Positions 1 through 8,174 of a DNA stretch of 64,000 nt are shown here, in pieces; positions within the stretch are counted from its first letter, which is position 1, and each line of letters starts with the position of its first letter. Both the position numbers and the translations under genes were made by a program. Source of the DNA: Faecalibacillus faecis (GTDB lineage Bacteria; Bacillota_I; Bacilli_A; Erysipelotrichales; Coprobacillaceae); NCBI RefSeq assembly GCF_003024675.1, contig NZ_PYLP01000001.1, positions 62,001 to 126,000 on the forward strand, given 5' to 3'. The notes under the pieces were generated by a model. The model saw only the letters and a program-made list of their open reading frames with translations. It was not told the origin of the DNA and ran no database searches.

Positions 1-1
1 T

Positions 2-565
2 GTTTTATTTTCTAATGCACAAGTTGGCTTTACTCTTGAAACGAAAGATGAACTTTTTCAATCAGGTTATGCTAGAGAGTATATGGAAAGAAGACAAATC
101 AAAGATACACAAGCTAATCCAGAATTAGCTCGTTTCTTTGAAAAACGTAATCAAGCTTTTAAACCAATTACTGAATATGATCCTGGTAGAGATAAAGTGA
201 CTAAAATTGTTTTTATTGCATATGATAAATATGCATTGCTTGATACAGTACCTCATTTAAGTAAAGATTTTAATGTCGTTGTCTTTTCTAAACCAGAAGA
301 TGATTTTATTAATGGGGAAATTATTTCAAAGAACTGTACGAAAGCAGATGCCATTGAAAGAGTGATTGACTACTATCATGCAAATATGGAAGATACAATT
401 GCCTTTGGTGATAGTATGAATGATTATCAAATGCTTGAAAAAGCAAATCAAGGAATTGTTTTTGAAGGAGCCAAAGAAAAGCTTTTAGATATTGCTTATG
501 ATACTTTTAAAGATCCTGATCAAGATGGAATTGCTTTAAGCTTAGAAAAACTAGGCTTAATATAG
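2..565 (+). CDS. Cof-type HAD-IIB phosphatase, 3' part (5' end outside window)
   Basis: The reading frame is open to the left edge, so the true start lies outside. This is the C-terminal portion of a HAD-superfamily IIB (Cof) phosphatase, a cytosolic enzyme that dephosphorylates sugar phosphates, FMN or PLP. The motif IV signature GDSMND is visible near the end (about codon 136 of the visible part), preceded by a lysine-containing KNCTKADAIE stretch that matches motif III of this family. Motif I (DxDGT) and part of the cap are missing because of the window edge. It is followed after 15 bp by an RpiR-type regulator on the same strand, suggesting one transcript. Substrate cannot be read from sequence. 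Confidence 0.85.
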   Translation, partial: VLFSNAQVGFTLETKDELFQSGYAREYMERRQIKDTQANPELARFFEKRNQAFKPITEYDPGRDKVTKIVFIAYDKYALLDTVPHLSKDFNVVVFSKPEDDFINGEIISKNCTKADAIERVIDYYHANMEDTIAFGDSMNDYQMLEKANQGIVFEGAKEKLLDIAYDTFKDPDQDGIALSLEKLGLI

Positions 566-580
566 AAAGGATAGGTACGT

Positions 581-1336
581 ATGGGAAATGTACTACTTGC
601 AAGAATACTTGAATACTTTAACGGAACATTGTTTTTAGATGATAATTATCGTTTTTGTGTATTCTTTATTGAAAATTATATAGATTTTTATAAAATGACA
701 TTGGAGGAAGTTGTTGAAAAATCAAAGATTTCTAAAGATGCAATTTTGAATTTTTTAAGTCATTTAGGATTTGATGATTATACGTCTTTCCAAGATAAGC
801 TTTATGCCGATGTTATTTTAAGACAAGATCAAATTCGTTCAAGAATGCTTGGCTTAAAGATGGATGATCTTTTTAAACAAGTTCATTTATGTGATGATAA
901 AGAAAAATTTATTGAAGATTTAGATCATATTTGTCATGACATTTCAACGTCTAAAAGAATTGTGATTATTGGGGCTCTTTATCCAATTTCTATTGCAGTT
1001 GAATTTCAAACGGATTTGATTACTTTTGGAAAACCTGTTTTCCAATATCATTCTTTTGATACACAATTGGATCTCAATAAAGATGATTATGTTATATTTG
1101 TTTCGGCAACAGGAAGAGCTTATGATGCTTTCATGAATGATCATCAAGATTTTGATATCAACAGATCTCAATTCTTACTCATTACACAAAATAAAAAATA
1201 TAAGAGTCAAATTGGGGATGAACGTGTGATCTATGTTGCAAGTTCAAGACATGATAGTATTGACTTTAACTATCGTTTGATGACAATTTTTGATATCATG
1301 CGAGTAACGTATTATAAAAAATATCATTTTATTTAA
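581..1336 (+). CDS. MurR/RpiR-family regulator with SIS domain (paralogue 1)
   Basis: A 251-aa protein with an N-terminal RpiR-like helix-turn-helix (about residues 1-75) and a C-terminal SIS sugar-phosphate-binding domain (about 115-240, with VIIGALYPISIAVEFQTDL at the phosphate-binding region). Family members are DNA-binding regulators of sugar catabolism whose SIS domain senses phosphosugars. The start follows AAAGGATAGG. It is very similar in length and sequence to the next gene, 13 bp downstream; both contain the strings LFLDD, YRFCVFFI and VEFQTDLI. The HTH is less canonical than in classical RpiR proteins, so DNA binding is inferred from the family. Confidence 0.8.
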   Translation: MGNVLLARILEYFNGTLFLDDNYRFCVFFIENYIDFYKMTLEEVVEKSKISKDAILNFLSHLGFDDYTSFQDKLYADVILRQDQIRSRMLGLKMDDLFKQVHLCDDKEKFIEDLDHICHDISTSKRIVIIGALYPISIAVEFQTDLITFGKPVFQYHSFDTQLDLNKDDYVIFVSATGRAYDAFMNDHQDFDINRSQFLLITQNKKYKSQIGDERVIYVASSRHDSIDFNYRLMTIFDIMRVTYYKKYHFI

Positions 1337-1349
1337 AGGGGAGGATGTT

Positions 1350-2105
1350 ATGAATATACTACTTTCAAGAATTTTAAAATATTTAAATGGCACATTGTTT
1401 CTTGATGATGCGTATCGTTTTTGTGTATTCTTTATCCTTCATTATCAAAACTTTGGAGATTATTCGTTAGAAGAAGTCGCAAATGAATTAAAGACAACAC
1501 CAGAAAGTATTTTAAACTTTTTAAAATATTTAGGTTTCTATGATTATCAAACATTTGTAGAAACTTATTATAAACATAAACGAATACGTCTTGAACAGAT
1601 TGAAGAACGTATGGAAAATCTCAATATTTGTACGTATGTTGAACGCATTAAGGTTTCTAATGATAATAAAGAATTTTTAAAGAAAATAGAAGAAGTCTGT
1701 ACAAAAATCCATGAATCAAAACGAGTAATTCTTGTAGGGGCTCTTTATCCTATGTCTATTGCGGTAGAATTTCAAACAGATTTAATTTCTTTTGGGAAAA
1801 CAGTTTTACAATATCATACGTATGATAAAGATATGATTTTTAATGAAAATGATTATGTTATTTTTACTTCTTCTTCAGGAAGGTCTTTAGAAGGCTTTAT
1901 GTATACAAGAACAAATCTTTCATTACAAAATACGACATCTTTGCTTATTACCCAAAATCCAACCTATGCAAGAAGGAAATTAACTACAGATACGATTCAA
2001 GTACCAGGAAGGTTTGATGGTATTAACTTTAACTATCAAATTATGACGATCTTTGATTTAATTCGTGTGATGTATTATCAAAAATATATTGAAAAACAGG
2101 GATAA
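1350..2105 (+). CDS. MurR/RpiR-family regulator with SIS domain (paralogue 2)
   Basis: A 251-aa tandem paralogue of the preceding gene with the same architecture: N-terminal RpiR-type HTH and C-terminal SIS domain (about 115-240; LVGALYPMSIAVEFQTDLIS). The SD is AAAGGGGAGGATG. Equal lengths, co-linear motifs and a 13-bp gap indicate a tandem duplication that has since diverged. The pair may form a heteromeric regulator or respond to two related sugar phosphates; this is inference. A Nudix gene follows after 22 bp. Confidence 0.8.
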   Translation: MNILLSRILKYLNGTLFLDDAYRFCVFFILHYQNFGDYSLEEVANELKTTPESILNFLKYLGFYDYQTFVETYYKHKRIRLEQIEERMENLNICTYVERIKVSNDNKEFLKKIEEVCTKIHESKRVILVGALYPMSIAVEFQTDLISFGKTVLQYHTYDKDMIFNENDYVIFTSSSGRSLEGFMYTRTNLSLQNTTSLLITQNPTYARRKLTTDTIQVPGRFDGINFNYQIMTIFDLIRVMYYQKYIEKQG

Positions 2106-2127
2106 ACTGTTTTTTTAAGGAGAAGCA

Positions 2128-2685
2128 ATGAAACAAAAAATACTCAATTATCAACCTTTTAATGAACAAGAAGAAAAAGATAAAGAACTTTTACTTAAAG
2201 TGATTGAACAAAAAGATGTTCTAACACGTAAAAATACAATAGGGCACTTCACTGTTTCTTGTTGGGTTTTAAATCAAAGTCATGATAAGGTTTTAATGTG
2301 TTATCATAAAATTTATAACTCTTGGTGTTGGCTTGGAGGACATGTTGATGGGCAAAAAGATTTTAAAAAAGTGGCATTAAAAGAATTTCAAGAAGAAAGT
2401 GGTTTAAAACATGTTCAGTTTTTAAAGGATGACCCTTTTTCAATTGAAGTTTTAACTGTTAATGGACATATTAAAAATGGAGTTTATGTATCCAGTCATC
2501 TCCATTACAATATTACCTATTTAATGGAAGCCGATGATCAAGAAAAATTGATTATTAAAGAAGATGAAAATAAAGGATTACAATGGTTTGACTTTGAAGA
2601 AGCTCTAAAAGCTTCTACAGAACCATGGTTGGTCGAAAATGTTTATAAAAAATTAAATAAAAAAATAGAAAAAGGTTATCATTAA
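2128..2685 (+). CDS. Nudix hydrolase
   Basis: A 185-aa protein with a Nudix box at about residues 70-93 (GGHVDGQ ... ALKEFQEESGL). The metal-binding REUxEE core is present as KEFQEE, and the upstream conserved Glu is Lys, so the box is slightly divergent. Nudix enzymes hydrolyse nucleoside diphosphates linked to another moiety; the substrate is not predictable here. The SD is AAGGAG. It ends in a hairpin terminator shared with the convergent flavodoxin gene, and the two coding regions overlap by 4 bp. Confidence 0.85.
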   Translation: MKQKILNYQPFNEQEEKDKELLLKVIEQKDVLTRKNTIGHFTVSCWVLNQSHDKVLMCYHKIYNSWCWLGGHVDGQKDFKKVALKEFQEESGLKHVQFLKDDPFSIEVLTVNGHIKNGVYVSSHLHYNITYLMEADDQEKLIIKEDENKGLQWFDFEEALKASTEPWLVENVYKKLNKKIEKGYH

Positions 2686-2699
2686 ACGATAGCCTTTTT
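2669..2699. terminator. Bidirectional terminator between Nudix and flavodoxin genes
   Basis: AAAAAGGTTATC pairs with GATAGCCTTTTT across a 7-nt loop, with one G-U pair. It has A/T runs on both sides and lies over both convergent stop codons. Confidence 0.75.
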
Positions 2700-3119
2700 C
2701 AAATTTTCTAAATCTTCTTCATTTGGATGATTTAGTGCTTCATAGTAGTTTTCAATAAGTAAATCAATATTTTTTGGTGCCTTGTCACTTTCTTTTAAAG
2801 AAAGATAACGTTGAAGAACAGAGTCAGGCATCTTTCCTTGACACATAAAACTTCCAACAACTTCATTGGTTGAATCAATGCTTTCTTTCACTTTATTTAT
2901 AATACGTTTAAAATATTCTTCACTTTTTCCAAAACCAGCAGTTCCAAAGAGAAAGATTTTTTGATGATGCAATGTTTTTAAATAATCTAAAGTTTCTTGA
3001 TTGGCGTTTCCTTTATCTGTCCAAAAACCAACATAGATTGTTTTTGAATCATTGATATTGTCTTTTAAAAAATCTCCAAGGAGTTTGGTGTTTCCTGTTT
3101 GACTAAAATAATGAATCAT
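2682..3119 (-). CDS. Flavodoxin-like protein
   Basis: A 145-aa protein with the flavodoxin phosphate-binding loop at the N-terminus (YFSQTGNTK, residues 4-12) and the FMN-contact segment FLFGTAGFG near residue 56. It probably binds FMN and transfers electrons or acts as a small cytosolic oxidoreductase. It overlaps the upstream PII-like gene by 17 bp, implying translational coupling. It resembles the flavodoxins used as partners of larger flavoenzymes in gut Firmicutes, but a specific partner cannot be assigned. Confidence 0.75.
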   Translation of the reverse strand: MIHYFSQTGNTKLLGDFLKDNINDSKTIYVGFWTDKGNANQETLDYLKTLHHQKIFLFGTAGFGKSEEYFKRIINKVKESIDSTNEVVGSFMCQGKMPDSVLQRYLSLKESDKAPKNIDLLIENYYEALNHPNEEDLENLKKAIV

Positions 3120-3453
3120 CTTTTACAACTCCTTCAACTTTTGTAATAGGCATTGCAAAGGCAATCCCTATATTATGTTTTTTTAAACCGCCCAAAGCTT
3201 TATCAATTGTATCAAAAACAAGATCTGTTTGTTCATCATTAATAATGAAAAACATTGTTTTACTATCAGGACGTGCTTGTTCAAGGAAAAGTCTTAAAGA
3301 ACCTAAGATATAACTTTCATCACTTTCTTGAATATAAGAAATCATTCCCTGAGAATCCATAATCGTTCCACCGCTTACTCCTGCTTTTTTTAAACTTGTT
3401 AATAAATTTTGTAAAAGTTCCGTTTTATGTAAAACAACAAATACTACTTGCAT
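3103..3453 (-). CDS. PII-like small signalling protein
   Basis: About 116 aa. ATG at 3453 is chosen because AGGGG lies 8 nt upstream; a GTG at 3462 is also in frame but sits on the SD. The fold pattern resembles PII/GlnB-like proteins: a first beta strand MQVVFVVL, a helix, GVSGGTIMDSQGM where the T-loop begins, then a second beta-alpha-beta unit ending GIAFAMPITKVEGV. The T-loop is shorter than in GlnB and no uridylylated Tyr motif is evident. Such proteins are trimeric sensors of small ligands. It is coupled by a 17-bp overlap to the downstream flavodoxin. Assignment is from pattern only. Confidence 0.55.
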   Translation of the reverse strand: MQVVFVVLHKTELLQNLLTSLKKAGVSGGTIMDSQGMISYIQESDESYILGSLRLFLEQARPDSKTMFFIINDEQTDLVFDTIDKALGGLKKHNIGIAFAMPITKVEGVVKDDSLF

Positions 3454-3506
3454 AATTGTCACCCCTCAATGTTATTGTACACTGATTTTAGTTTTTAAAA
3501 AAGATA

Positions 3507-3521
3507 TTTCTCAAAGAGAAA
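3507..3521 (-). terminator. Weak terminator after ROK kinase gene
   Basis: On the minus strand TTTCTC-ttt-GAGAAA is followed by TATCTTTTTT, immediately after the ROK stop codon. The stem is short and AT-rich. Confidence 0.4.
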
Positions 3522-3522
3522 A

Positions 3523-4416
3523 TTATTTAAAAGTTTGAATGTGTTGGTAAAGAGCACCAATTAAATTAGCGTCATTTCTAAATTTACAAGGAACAATTTC
3601 AGGATGATAAACATCAAAGTGTAGATTATCAAAAATTTCATTCATATTTTTATTAATGAGTTCAATAAGTAATGGTTGTGCAGATATACCACCACCAATA
3701 GCCACTTTTTCACAATCAAAAATAATGTGTACATTAAAGATTTGAGTTGCGACTTCCTTGGCAAAAGCATCGATTCCTGCAATGACTTTTTCATTACCCT
3801 TATTAGCCATTTCAAAGATTTCAATTCCAGTATATTCTTTGTCTGTTTCAAGTGCCTCTTGAACACGTTGTAATAACCCAGAAATACCATTTCTCGTACA
3901 CCAAGCATGATTCCAAGTAAAAGGATCTAAGTTGTTTGTTTTAATAAAAGAAAATTCACCTGCTGAAAAATGTTTTCCTGTATGAACTTTATGATCTTTA
4001 ATCAAACATCCACCAATTCCTGTTCCTAAAATAACCACAGCGCCATCTTGAATATCTTGGAGATTTCCAAAACCAATTTCCGCATTGGCGGCACATTTAG
4101 CGTCATTACCAATTGTAATGTTTGTTGGACAACGCTTCTTTAAAACTTCTACAGTTTCTAATTTATCAATATAACGTAAAGCACCACCAGTATATTGATA
4201 GCCTCTTTCAGGATCAATGATACCAGGCATAGAAAGAGCCATGCCATCGATCTGATCTTGAAATTGATCATAGATTTTTCCAATTGTTTCAATAAAGTTT
4301 TCAAGGGTATCCATAGGAGTTGGTACACTTGATTTTTCTAAAATAGTTAAATCTTCTTGCAATAGCGCATATTTGATGGCACTGCCACCAACATCTAATG
4401 TTAAATATGTTTTCAT
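3523..4416 (-). CDS. ROK-family sugar kinase
   Basis: A 297-aa ROK (repressor, ORF, kinase) protein without an N-terminal HTH, so a kinase rather than a repressor. The ATP-binding DVGGSAIKYAL sits at residues 8-18, a catalytic-type GNDAKCAANAE segment near 104-114, and VILGTGIGGCLI near 129-140. The Cys-rich zinc motif of glucokinase-type ROK proteins (CxCGxxGC) is absent, as in the BglK-like subgroup that phosphorylates glucosides. Substrate is not assignable. The SD is GGGAGGAAG, with a TATAAT-type minus 10 (4437-4442, minus strand) inside a 14-bp palindrome CTATTATATAATAG. Confidence 0.85.
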   Translation of the reverse strand: MKTYLTLDVGGSAIKYALLQEDLTILEKSSVPTPMDTLENFIETIGKIYDQFQDQIDGMALSMPGIIDPERGYQYTGGALRYIDKLETVEVLKKRCPTNITIGNDAKCAANAEIGFGNLQDIQDGAVVILGTGIGGCLIKDHKVHTGKHFSAGEFSFIKTNNLDPFTWNHAWCTRNGISGLLQRVQEALETDKEYTGIEIFEMANKGNEKVIAGIDAFAKEVATQIFNVHIIFDCEKVAIGGGISAQPLLIELINKNMNEIFDNLHFDVYHPEIVPCKFRNDANLIGALYQHIQTFK

Positions 4417-4465
4417 AAACTTCCTCCCAGATTACTATTATATAATAGAAGGAATGAAATGGGTA

Positions 4466-5809
4466 TCATTTTTGTTTATTCATATCTTTTAAACAAGGCC
4501 CTTCAATAAGTTTTCCATAACAATCAAAAACAGATTGATGACAGGGACAATGCCATATTTGATTTTTTTCATCAAAAGAAAGTAGACCTTTTAAATGAGG
4601 ACAGTAGGGAGAAAAATAATGATTAATACCTTGCCTATCTAAATAAACAGCATAGAGTTTATGATTGATTTTCATTAATCCTCCTTGACCTCTTTGTAAA
4701 TTTTTCTTGGTATGAAAATGAAATTTGACATAACCAAGATAAAGATGATGAAGCATTTGTTTCAAATATATTTTAGAATAACTTAAAGAATAATAATGAC
4801 AAGAAAATAAGGAGAGATAGGCATTATCGTTATTTAAATAAAGATCTTTAATGATTTTAGACGCTAAAAAAGAATTTGTCATACCCCATTTTTGAAAACC
4901 ATAAATAAAATATTCATGTTCTTTATAACGCCCCATATAAGGAATACCTCTTAAAGGAATCGTATCTTGTGCAAACCAGTCCTTACTCTTAGAATTAATA
5001 ACTAAAGCATGATTTTTTAAAGGACGATAACTTTCTGTAAGATCAATAGAGAGTGTACATTGATTTCCTGTTCTTTGTTTTAAATCAACACTTTCTAAAG
5101 ATTGAAACATTTTTAAAAAGTAGAAACCTTTTTTTATAAAAGGATAACGCGAGGCATGAATGAGATCTTGGCAGATAATACGATGTCCTTGTACATAGAC
5201 AAGAAAATCGTTTTTTCTTTTTATGATTTTTTCAACACGACTATGTTCATAAAATTGAACATTTTTCTTTTGACAACATTCCACAAGATGATAGAGATAT
5301 TTTAAAGGATGAAAAATGTATTGATGATGCAAACTGATTGTTTTTAAATGTTTTTGATTGTCAAAAACGGTTTCACCAAAGAGTTGTAAATAATGTTGTT
5401 CTTTTTCAAGTATTCCAACATTTTTTAAATCATCGGTATATAAAGACATCGTACATTCTTTTAAACAACAATCGATTTTTTCTTTTTCAATTAAATCTTT
5501 AATACCTTTTATTGCTTCTTTTTGACTTTGATAGTAGAGATAAGCTGTTTCAATATTATAATGTTTTACAAGTTTTTGATAAATAAGACCTTGTAAAAGA
5601 GTAATTTTAGCCGTTGTATGTCCACTGGTATGACTACCTAAAAGATTCTTTTCAACAATAGTTATTTGTTTACCTGTTTCTTTTAATTGATAAGCGCATG
5701 AAATGCCGGATAGACCACCACCGATAATAAGAATATCGGTTTTTATATCTTTATTTAATTGTTTAAAACAAGGATGTTGACTTGTCTTTTGCCAATAAGA
5801 TTCATTCAT
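4466..5809 (-). CDS. FAD-dependent oxidoreductase with C-terminal Rieske domain
   Basis: 447 aa from ATG 5809, chosen because AGGTGA sits 5 nt upstream; a longer in-frame start at 5836 lacks an SD. The N-terminal dinucleotide-binding motif is IIGGGLSGISCAYQL (about residues 28-42), followed by a DAO-type FAD domain with GSHTSGHTTAKIT. The C-terminal 50 residues form a Rieske [2Fe-2S] site: CPH, 15 residues, then CPCH. This DAO-plus-Rieske layout matches YhfW-type Firmicute proteins, whose substrates are mostly unknown. It is cytosolic, with no signal peptide, and lies upstream of the ROK gene with a separate promoter likely for the latter. Confidence 0.8.
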   Translation of the reverse strand: MNESYWQKTSQHPCFKQLNKDIKTDILIIGGGLSGISCAYQLKETGKQITIVEKNLLGSHTSGHTTAKITLLQGLIYQKLVKHYNIETAYLYYQSQKEAIKGIKDLIEKEKIDCCLKECTMSLYTDDLKNVGILEKEQHYLQLFGETVFDNQKHLKTISLHHQYIFHPLKYLYHLVECCQKKNVQFYEHSRVEKIIKRKNDFLVYVQGHRIICQDLIHASRYPFIKKGFYFLKMFQSLESVDLKQRTGNQCTLSIDLTESYRPLKNHALVINSKSKDWFAQDTIPLRGIPYMGRYKEHEYFIYGFQKWGMTNSFLASKIIKDLYLNNDNAYLSLFSCHYYSLSYSKIYLKQMLHHLYLGYVKFHFHTKKNLQRGQGGLMKINHKLYAVYLDRQGINHYFSPYCPHLKGLLSFDEKNQIWHCPCHQSVFDCYGKLIEGPCLKDMNKQK

Positions 5810-5911
5810 AAAATCACCTGTTTTATTATGAAACAAAAACGCATTTTTTATACAGGAAATGATATAATAAGCAAAAAGGATAAAAAAGATTTATAAATTT
5901 TGGAGGTATAC

Positions 5912-6442
5912 ATGAATATAACAGTTTATTTAGGGGCAAGTAATGGAAATGATCAAAACCTTACTTTAGCGGCAAGAAAACTTGGAAAGTGGATTGGTGA
6001 AAATGGACATACACTTGTTTATGGAGGCTCTAAATGTGGTTTAATGGGAGAATTGGCGGAAAGTGTATTGAAAGCAAAGGGAAAAGTCATAGGTGTGGAA
6101 CCACAATTTTTCATTGATGCCGGTTTTGATTATCCTAAAATAACACAATTAATTGTGACACAAGATATGAGTGAAAGAAAAACAAAAATGATTGAATTAG
6201 GGGATGCTTTTATTGCTTTTCCAGGAGGAACAGGAACTTTAGAAGAAATTACAGAAGTCATGTCTAAAGTCTCATTAAAACATTTAAAGACACCTTGTAT
6301 GCTTTATAATTTAAATGGATATTATGATGATTTAAAGAAACTTTTAGATAAGATGATTACTTTTGATTTATCCTCTAAAGAAAAACAAGAAGGTATTTAT
6401 TTTGTGGAAAATTTAGAGGAAATAAAAGAAATATTAAAATAA
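5912..6442 (+). CDS. LOG-family Rossmann protein (TIGR00730-like)
   Basis: 176 aa from ATG 5912, 5 nt after GGAGGT; the in-frame TTG at 5900 lies on the SD and is rejected. It carries the LOG signature PGGTGTLEEI (about residues 107-116) and the N-terminal VYLGASNG plus LVYGGSKCGLMG. Family members are nucleotide 5'-monophosphate ribohydrolases of the cytokinin-activating (LONELY GUY) type; in bacteria most are annotated as LDC-like or as TIGR00730 Rossmann proteins. It is monocistronic, with a strong terminator downstream. Confidence 0.88.
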   Translation: MNITVYLGASNGNDQNLTLAARKLGKWIGENGHTLVYGGSKCGLMGELAESVLKAKGKVIGVEPQFFIDAGFDYPKITQLIVTQDMSERKTKMIELGDAFIAFPGGTGTLEEITEVMSKVSLKHLKTPCMLYNLNGYYDDLKKLLDKMITFDLSSKEKQEGIYFVENLEEIKEILK

Positions 6443-6454
6443 GAAGATGTTTCT

Positions 6455-6489
6455 AAAAAAGAAAATCGATGAAAATGATTTTCTTTTTT
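6455..6489 (+). terminator. Rho-independent terminator after LOG gene
   Basis: AAAAAAGAAAATC pairs perfectly with GATTTTCTTTTTT across a 9-nt loop, 12 bp after the stop codon. Confidence 0.8.
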
Positions 6490-6527
6490 TACAAAATCAA
6501 CTACAATAAAGGCATTGGAGGATTATT

Positions 6528-7262
6528 ATGAAAGTACTAGCAAGTGATTATGATGGAACATTATTATTTAATGAACAATTTAAAGAAGGGGATTTAAAGA
6601 AAATCAAGGAATTTCAAAAAGTAGGCAACTTATTTGGTTTATGTAGTGGAAGACCTTTTAAAGGCATCTATGAATTTTGTAAGCCTTATATTGATTTTGA
6701 TTTCTATATTTTATGTACAGGGGCACTTGTGCTTAATAAAGAAAGAGAAGTTATTTATAAAAGTACGATTTCTAAACATTTATTACATGAATTTTATGAT
6801 TGTTATCAAAAAGATTACGATATTTTCATTCAAGCTAATATGCAAATTTATACATTTTTAAAAGAAGATTTAGGTTCAATGGTTAGACAAGTTATTACAT
6901 CTTTAGATGAAGTGGAAGGAGATATTTATGGTTTATCCATGAATGCAAAAACGGATGAAAACGCGAGAAAAGTGTGTCTTGATATTGAAGAACATTTTCC
7001 TGAATTAACAGCACACCAAAATAAAGAATTTATTGATATTACTGAAAAAGGATGTTCTAAAGGTTTAGGAATTTTAAAATTAAAAGAATTAATGCATTTA
7101 GAGGAAGTTGCCGGAATTGGGGATTCGTATAATGACATTCCTATGTTAGAAACAGTGGATCATTCTTTTACTTTTCCAACATCACCAGAAAGTTTAACAT
7201 CGATTGTTGATGATGTGGTTGATAGCGTGGAAGAAGCGCTTGATATTTTAATGAAAGAATAA
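6528..7262 (+). CDS. Cof-type HAD-IIB phosphatase
   Basis: A 244-aa HAD-IIB hydrolase. Motif I is SDYDGTLL (residues 6-13), motif II is the CSGRP turn (about 43-47), the motif III lysine is in EKGCSKGLGI, and motif IV is GDSYNDIPM (about 197-205). It dephosphorylates a small phosphorylated metabolite in the cytosol. It is closely similar to the 244-aa gene at 8608, indicating a local duplication. The SD is TTGGAGG. It is coupled to the next gene, an RpiR regulator, through a TAATG junction. Confidence 0.9.
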   Translation: MKVLASDYDGTLLFNEQFKEGDLKKIKEFQKVGNLFGLCSGRPFKGIYEFCKPYIDFDFYILCTGALVLNKEREVIYKSTISKHLLHEFYDCYQKDYDIFIQANMQIYTFLKEDLGSMVRQVITSLDEVEGDIYGLSMNAKTDENARKVCLDIEEHFPELTAHQNKEFIDITEKGCSKGLGILKLKELMHLEEVAGIGDSYNDIPMLETVDHSFTFPTSPESLTSIVDDVVDSVEEALDILMKE

Positions 7263-8056
7263 TGAAAATATTACAACAACTTAAAGAAAATCATTATACT
7301 GAATCAGAACAACAAGTCATTGATTATTTATTAGATCATTTAGAAGATTTAACTTTACTTTCAATCAATGATCTAGCAAAAAAAAGCTATACTTCAAATG
7401 CAACGATCATTCGTTTATGTCATAAAGTAGGCTATCAAGGTTATCGCCAATTTAAACTTGCTTTATTACAAGAACTTGAAGCCAATAAATATATGGTAAG
7501 TCAAGTAGACTATACAACCCCATTTCAAATCAATGAAACAAGTGATCAAATCATTCAAAATATGTTTTCTCTTTATCAAGAAAGTATTCAACAAGTTTAT
7601 CATCATTTATCTATTAAAACCTTAAATAAAATCGCAACATTGATGGTACAAAAGAAAAGAGTTTTTATTTATGGCTATGGCGATAGCCAAATAACAGCAG
7701 CAAACTTTATTAATAAACTTGCAAAGCTTAATTTATTTCCTATCTTAGCAACTCAATATGGGGAAGAAATCTATATTTCCAAACAATTACAGCCAGGAGA
7801 TTTTGCTTTGTTTATCTCTTATAGTGGAGAGAATACATCCCTTTTAGAATGTATGAAAATCTTAAATAAAAAAGGAATTCAAACAGCTTTGGTTACTGCT
7901 AATCTTCAAAGTCCACTTGTTGTTTATAGTCAATATCAAATCATTATTCCTGACTATGAAAAACAAAATAAGATTGCAACATTCTATTCTCAACTTGCCT
8001 TTATGTATATCTTAAATAATTTACATGCACTTATTTATCATCTTAAAAATAAGTGA
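7262..8056 (+). CDS. MurR/RpiR-family transcriptional regulator
   Basis: 264 aa. A clear RpiR HTH lies at about residues 1-75 (SINDLAKKSYTSNATIIRLC...GYQGYRQFK), followed by a SIS domain (about 115-240; VFIYGYGDSQITAANF, and FISYSGENTS for the phosphosugar loop). Known family members control sugar-phosphate catabolic operons. It has no SD of its own and starts within the stop codon of the phosphatase gene (TAATG), so translation is coupled. It sits just upstream of the oxidoreductase/HAD operon and is its most likely local regulator (inference). Confidence 0.9.
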   Translation: MKILQQLKENHYTESEQQVIDYLLDHLEDLTLLSINDLAKKSYTSNATIIRLCHKVGYQGYRQFKLALLQELEANKYMVSQVDYTTPFQINETSDQIIQNMFSLYQESIQQVYHHLSIKTLNKIATLMVQKKRVFIYGYGDSQITAANFINKLAKLNLFPILATQYGEEIYISKQLQPGDFALFISYSGENTSLLECMKILNKKGIQTALVTANLQSPLVVYSQYQIIIPDYEKQNKIATFYSQLAFMYILNNLHALIYHLKNK

Positions 8057-8060
8057 ACCA

Positions 8061-8087
8061 AAAGTTCAGTTTAACTGAACTTTTTTT
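8061..8087 (+). terminator. Terminator after rpiR gene
   Basis: AAAGTTCAGTT and AACTGAACTTT form a near-perfect palindrome around one T, followed by a run of T residues. Confidence 0.75.
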
Positions 8088-8174
8088 CATTTACTTTGAA
8101 CCTTATTTCCACAATGATGAACATCTCTTAAATAAAAAAAGAAGATATGATATAACAAAAGTGAGGTGAAAAAG

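Noticed and set aside
4435-4448. CTATTATATAATAG palindrome upstream of the ROK gene as an operator
   Set aside because: It is AT-only apart from the ends and coincides with a TATAAT box, so it may arise by chance in this base composition.
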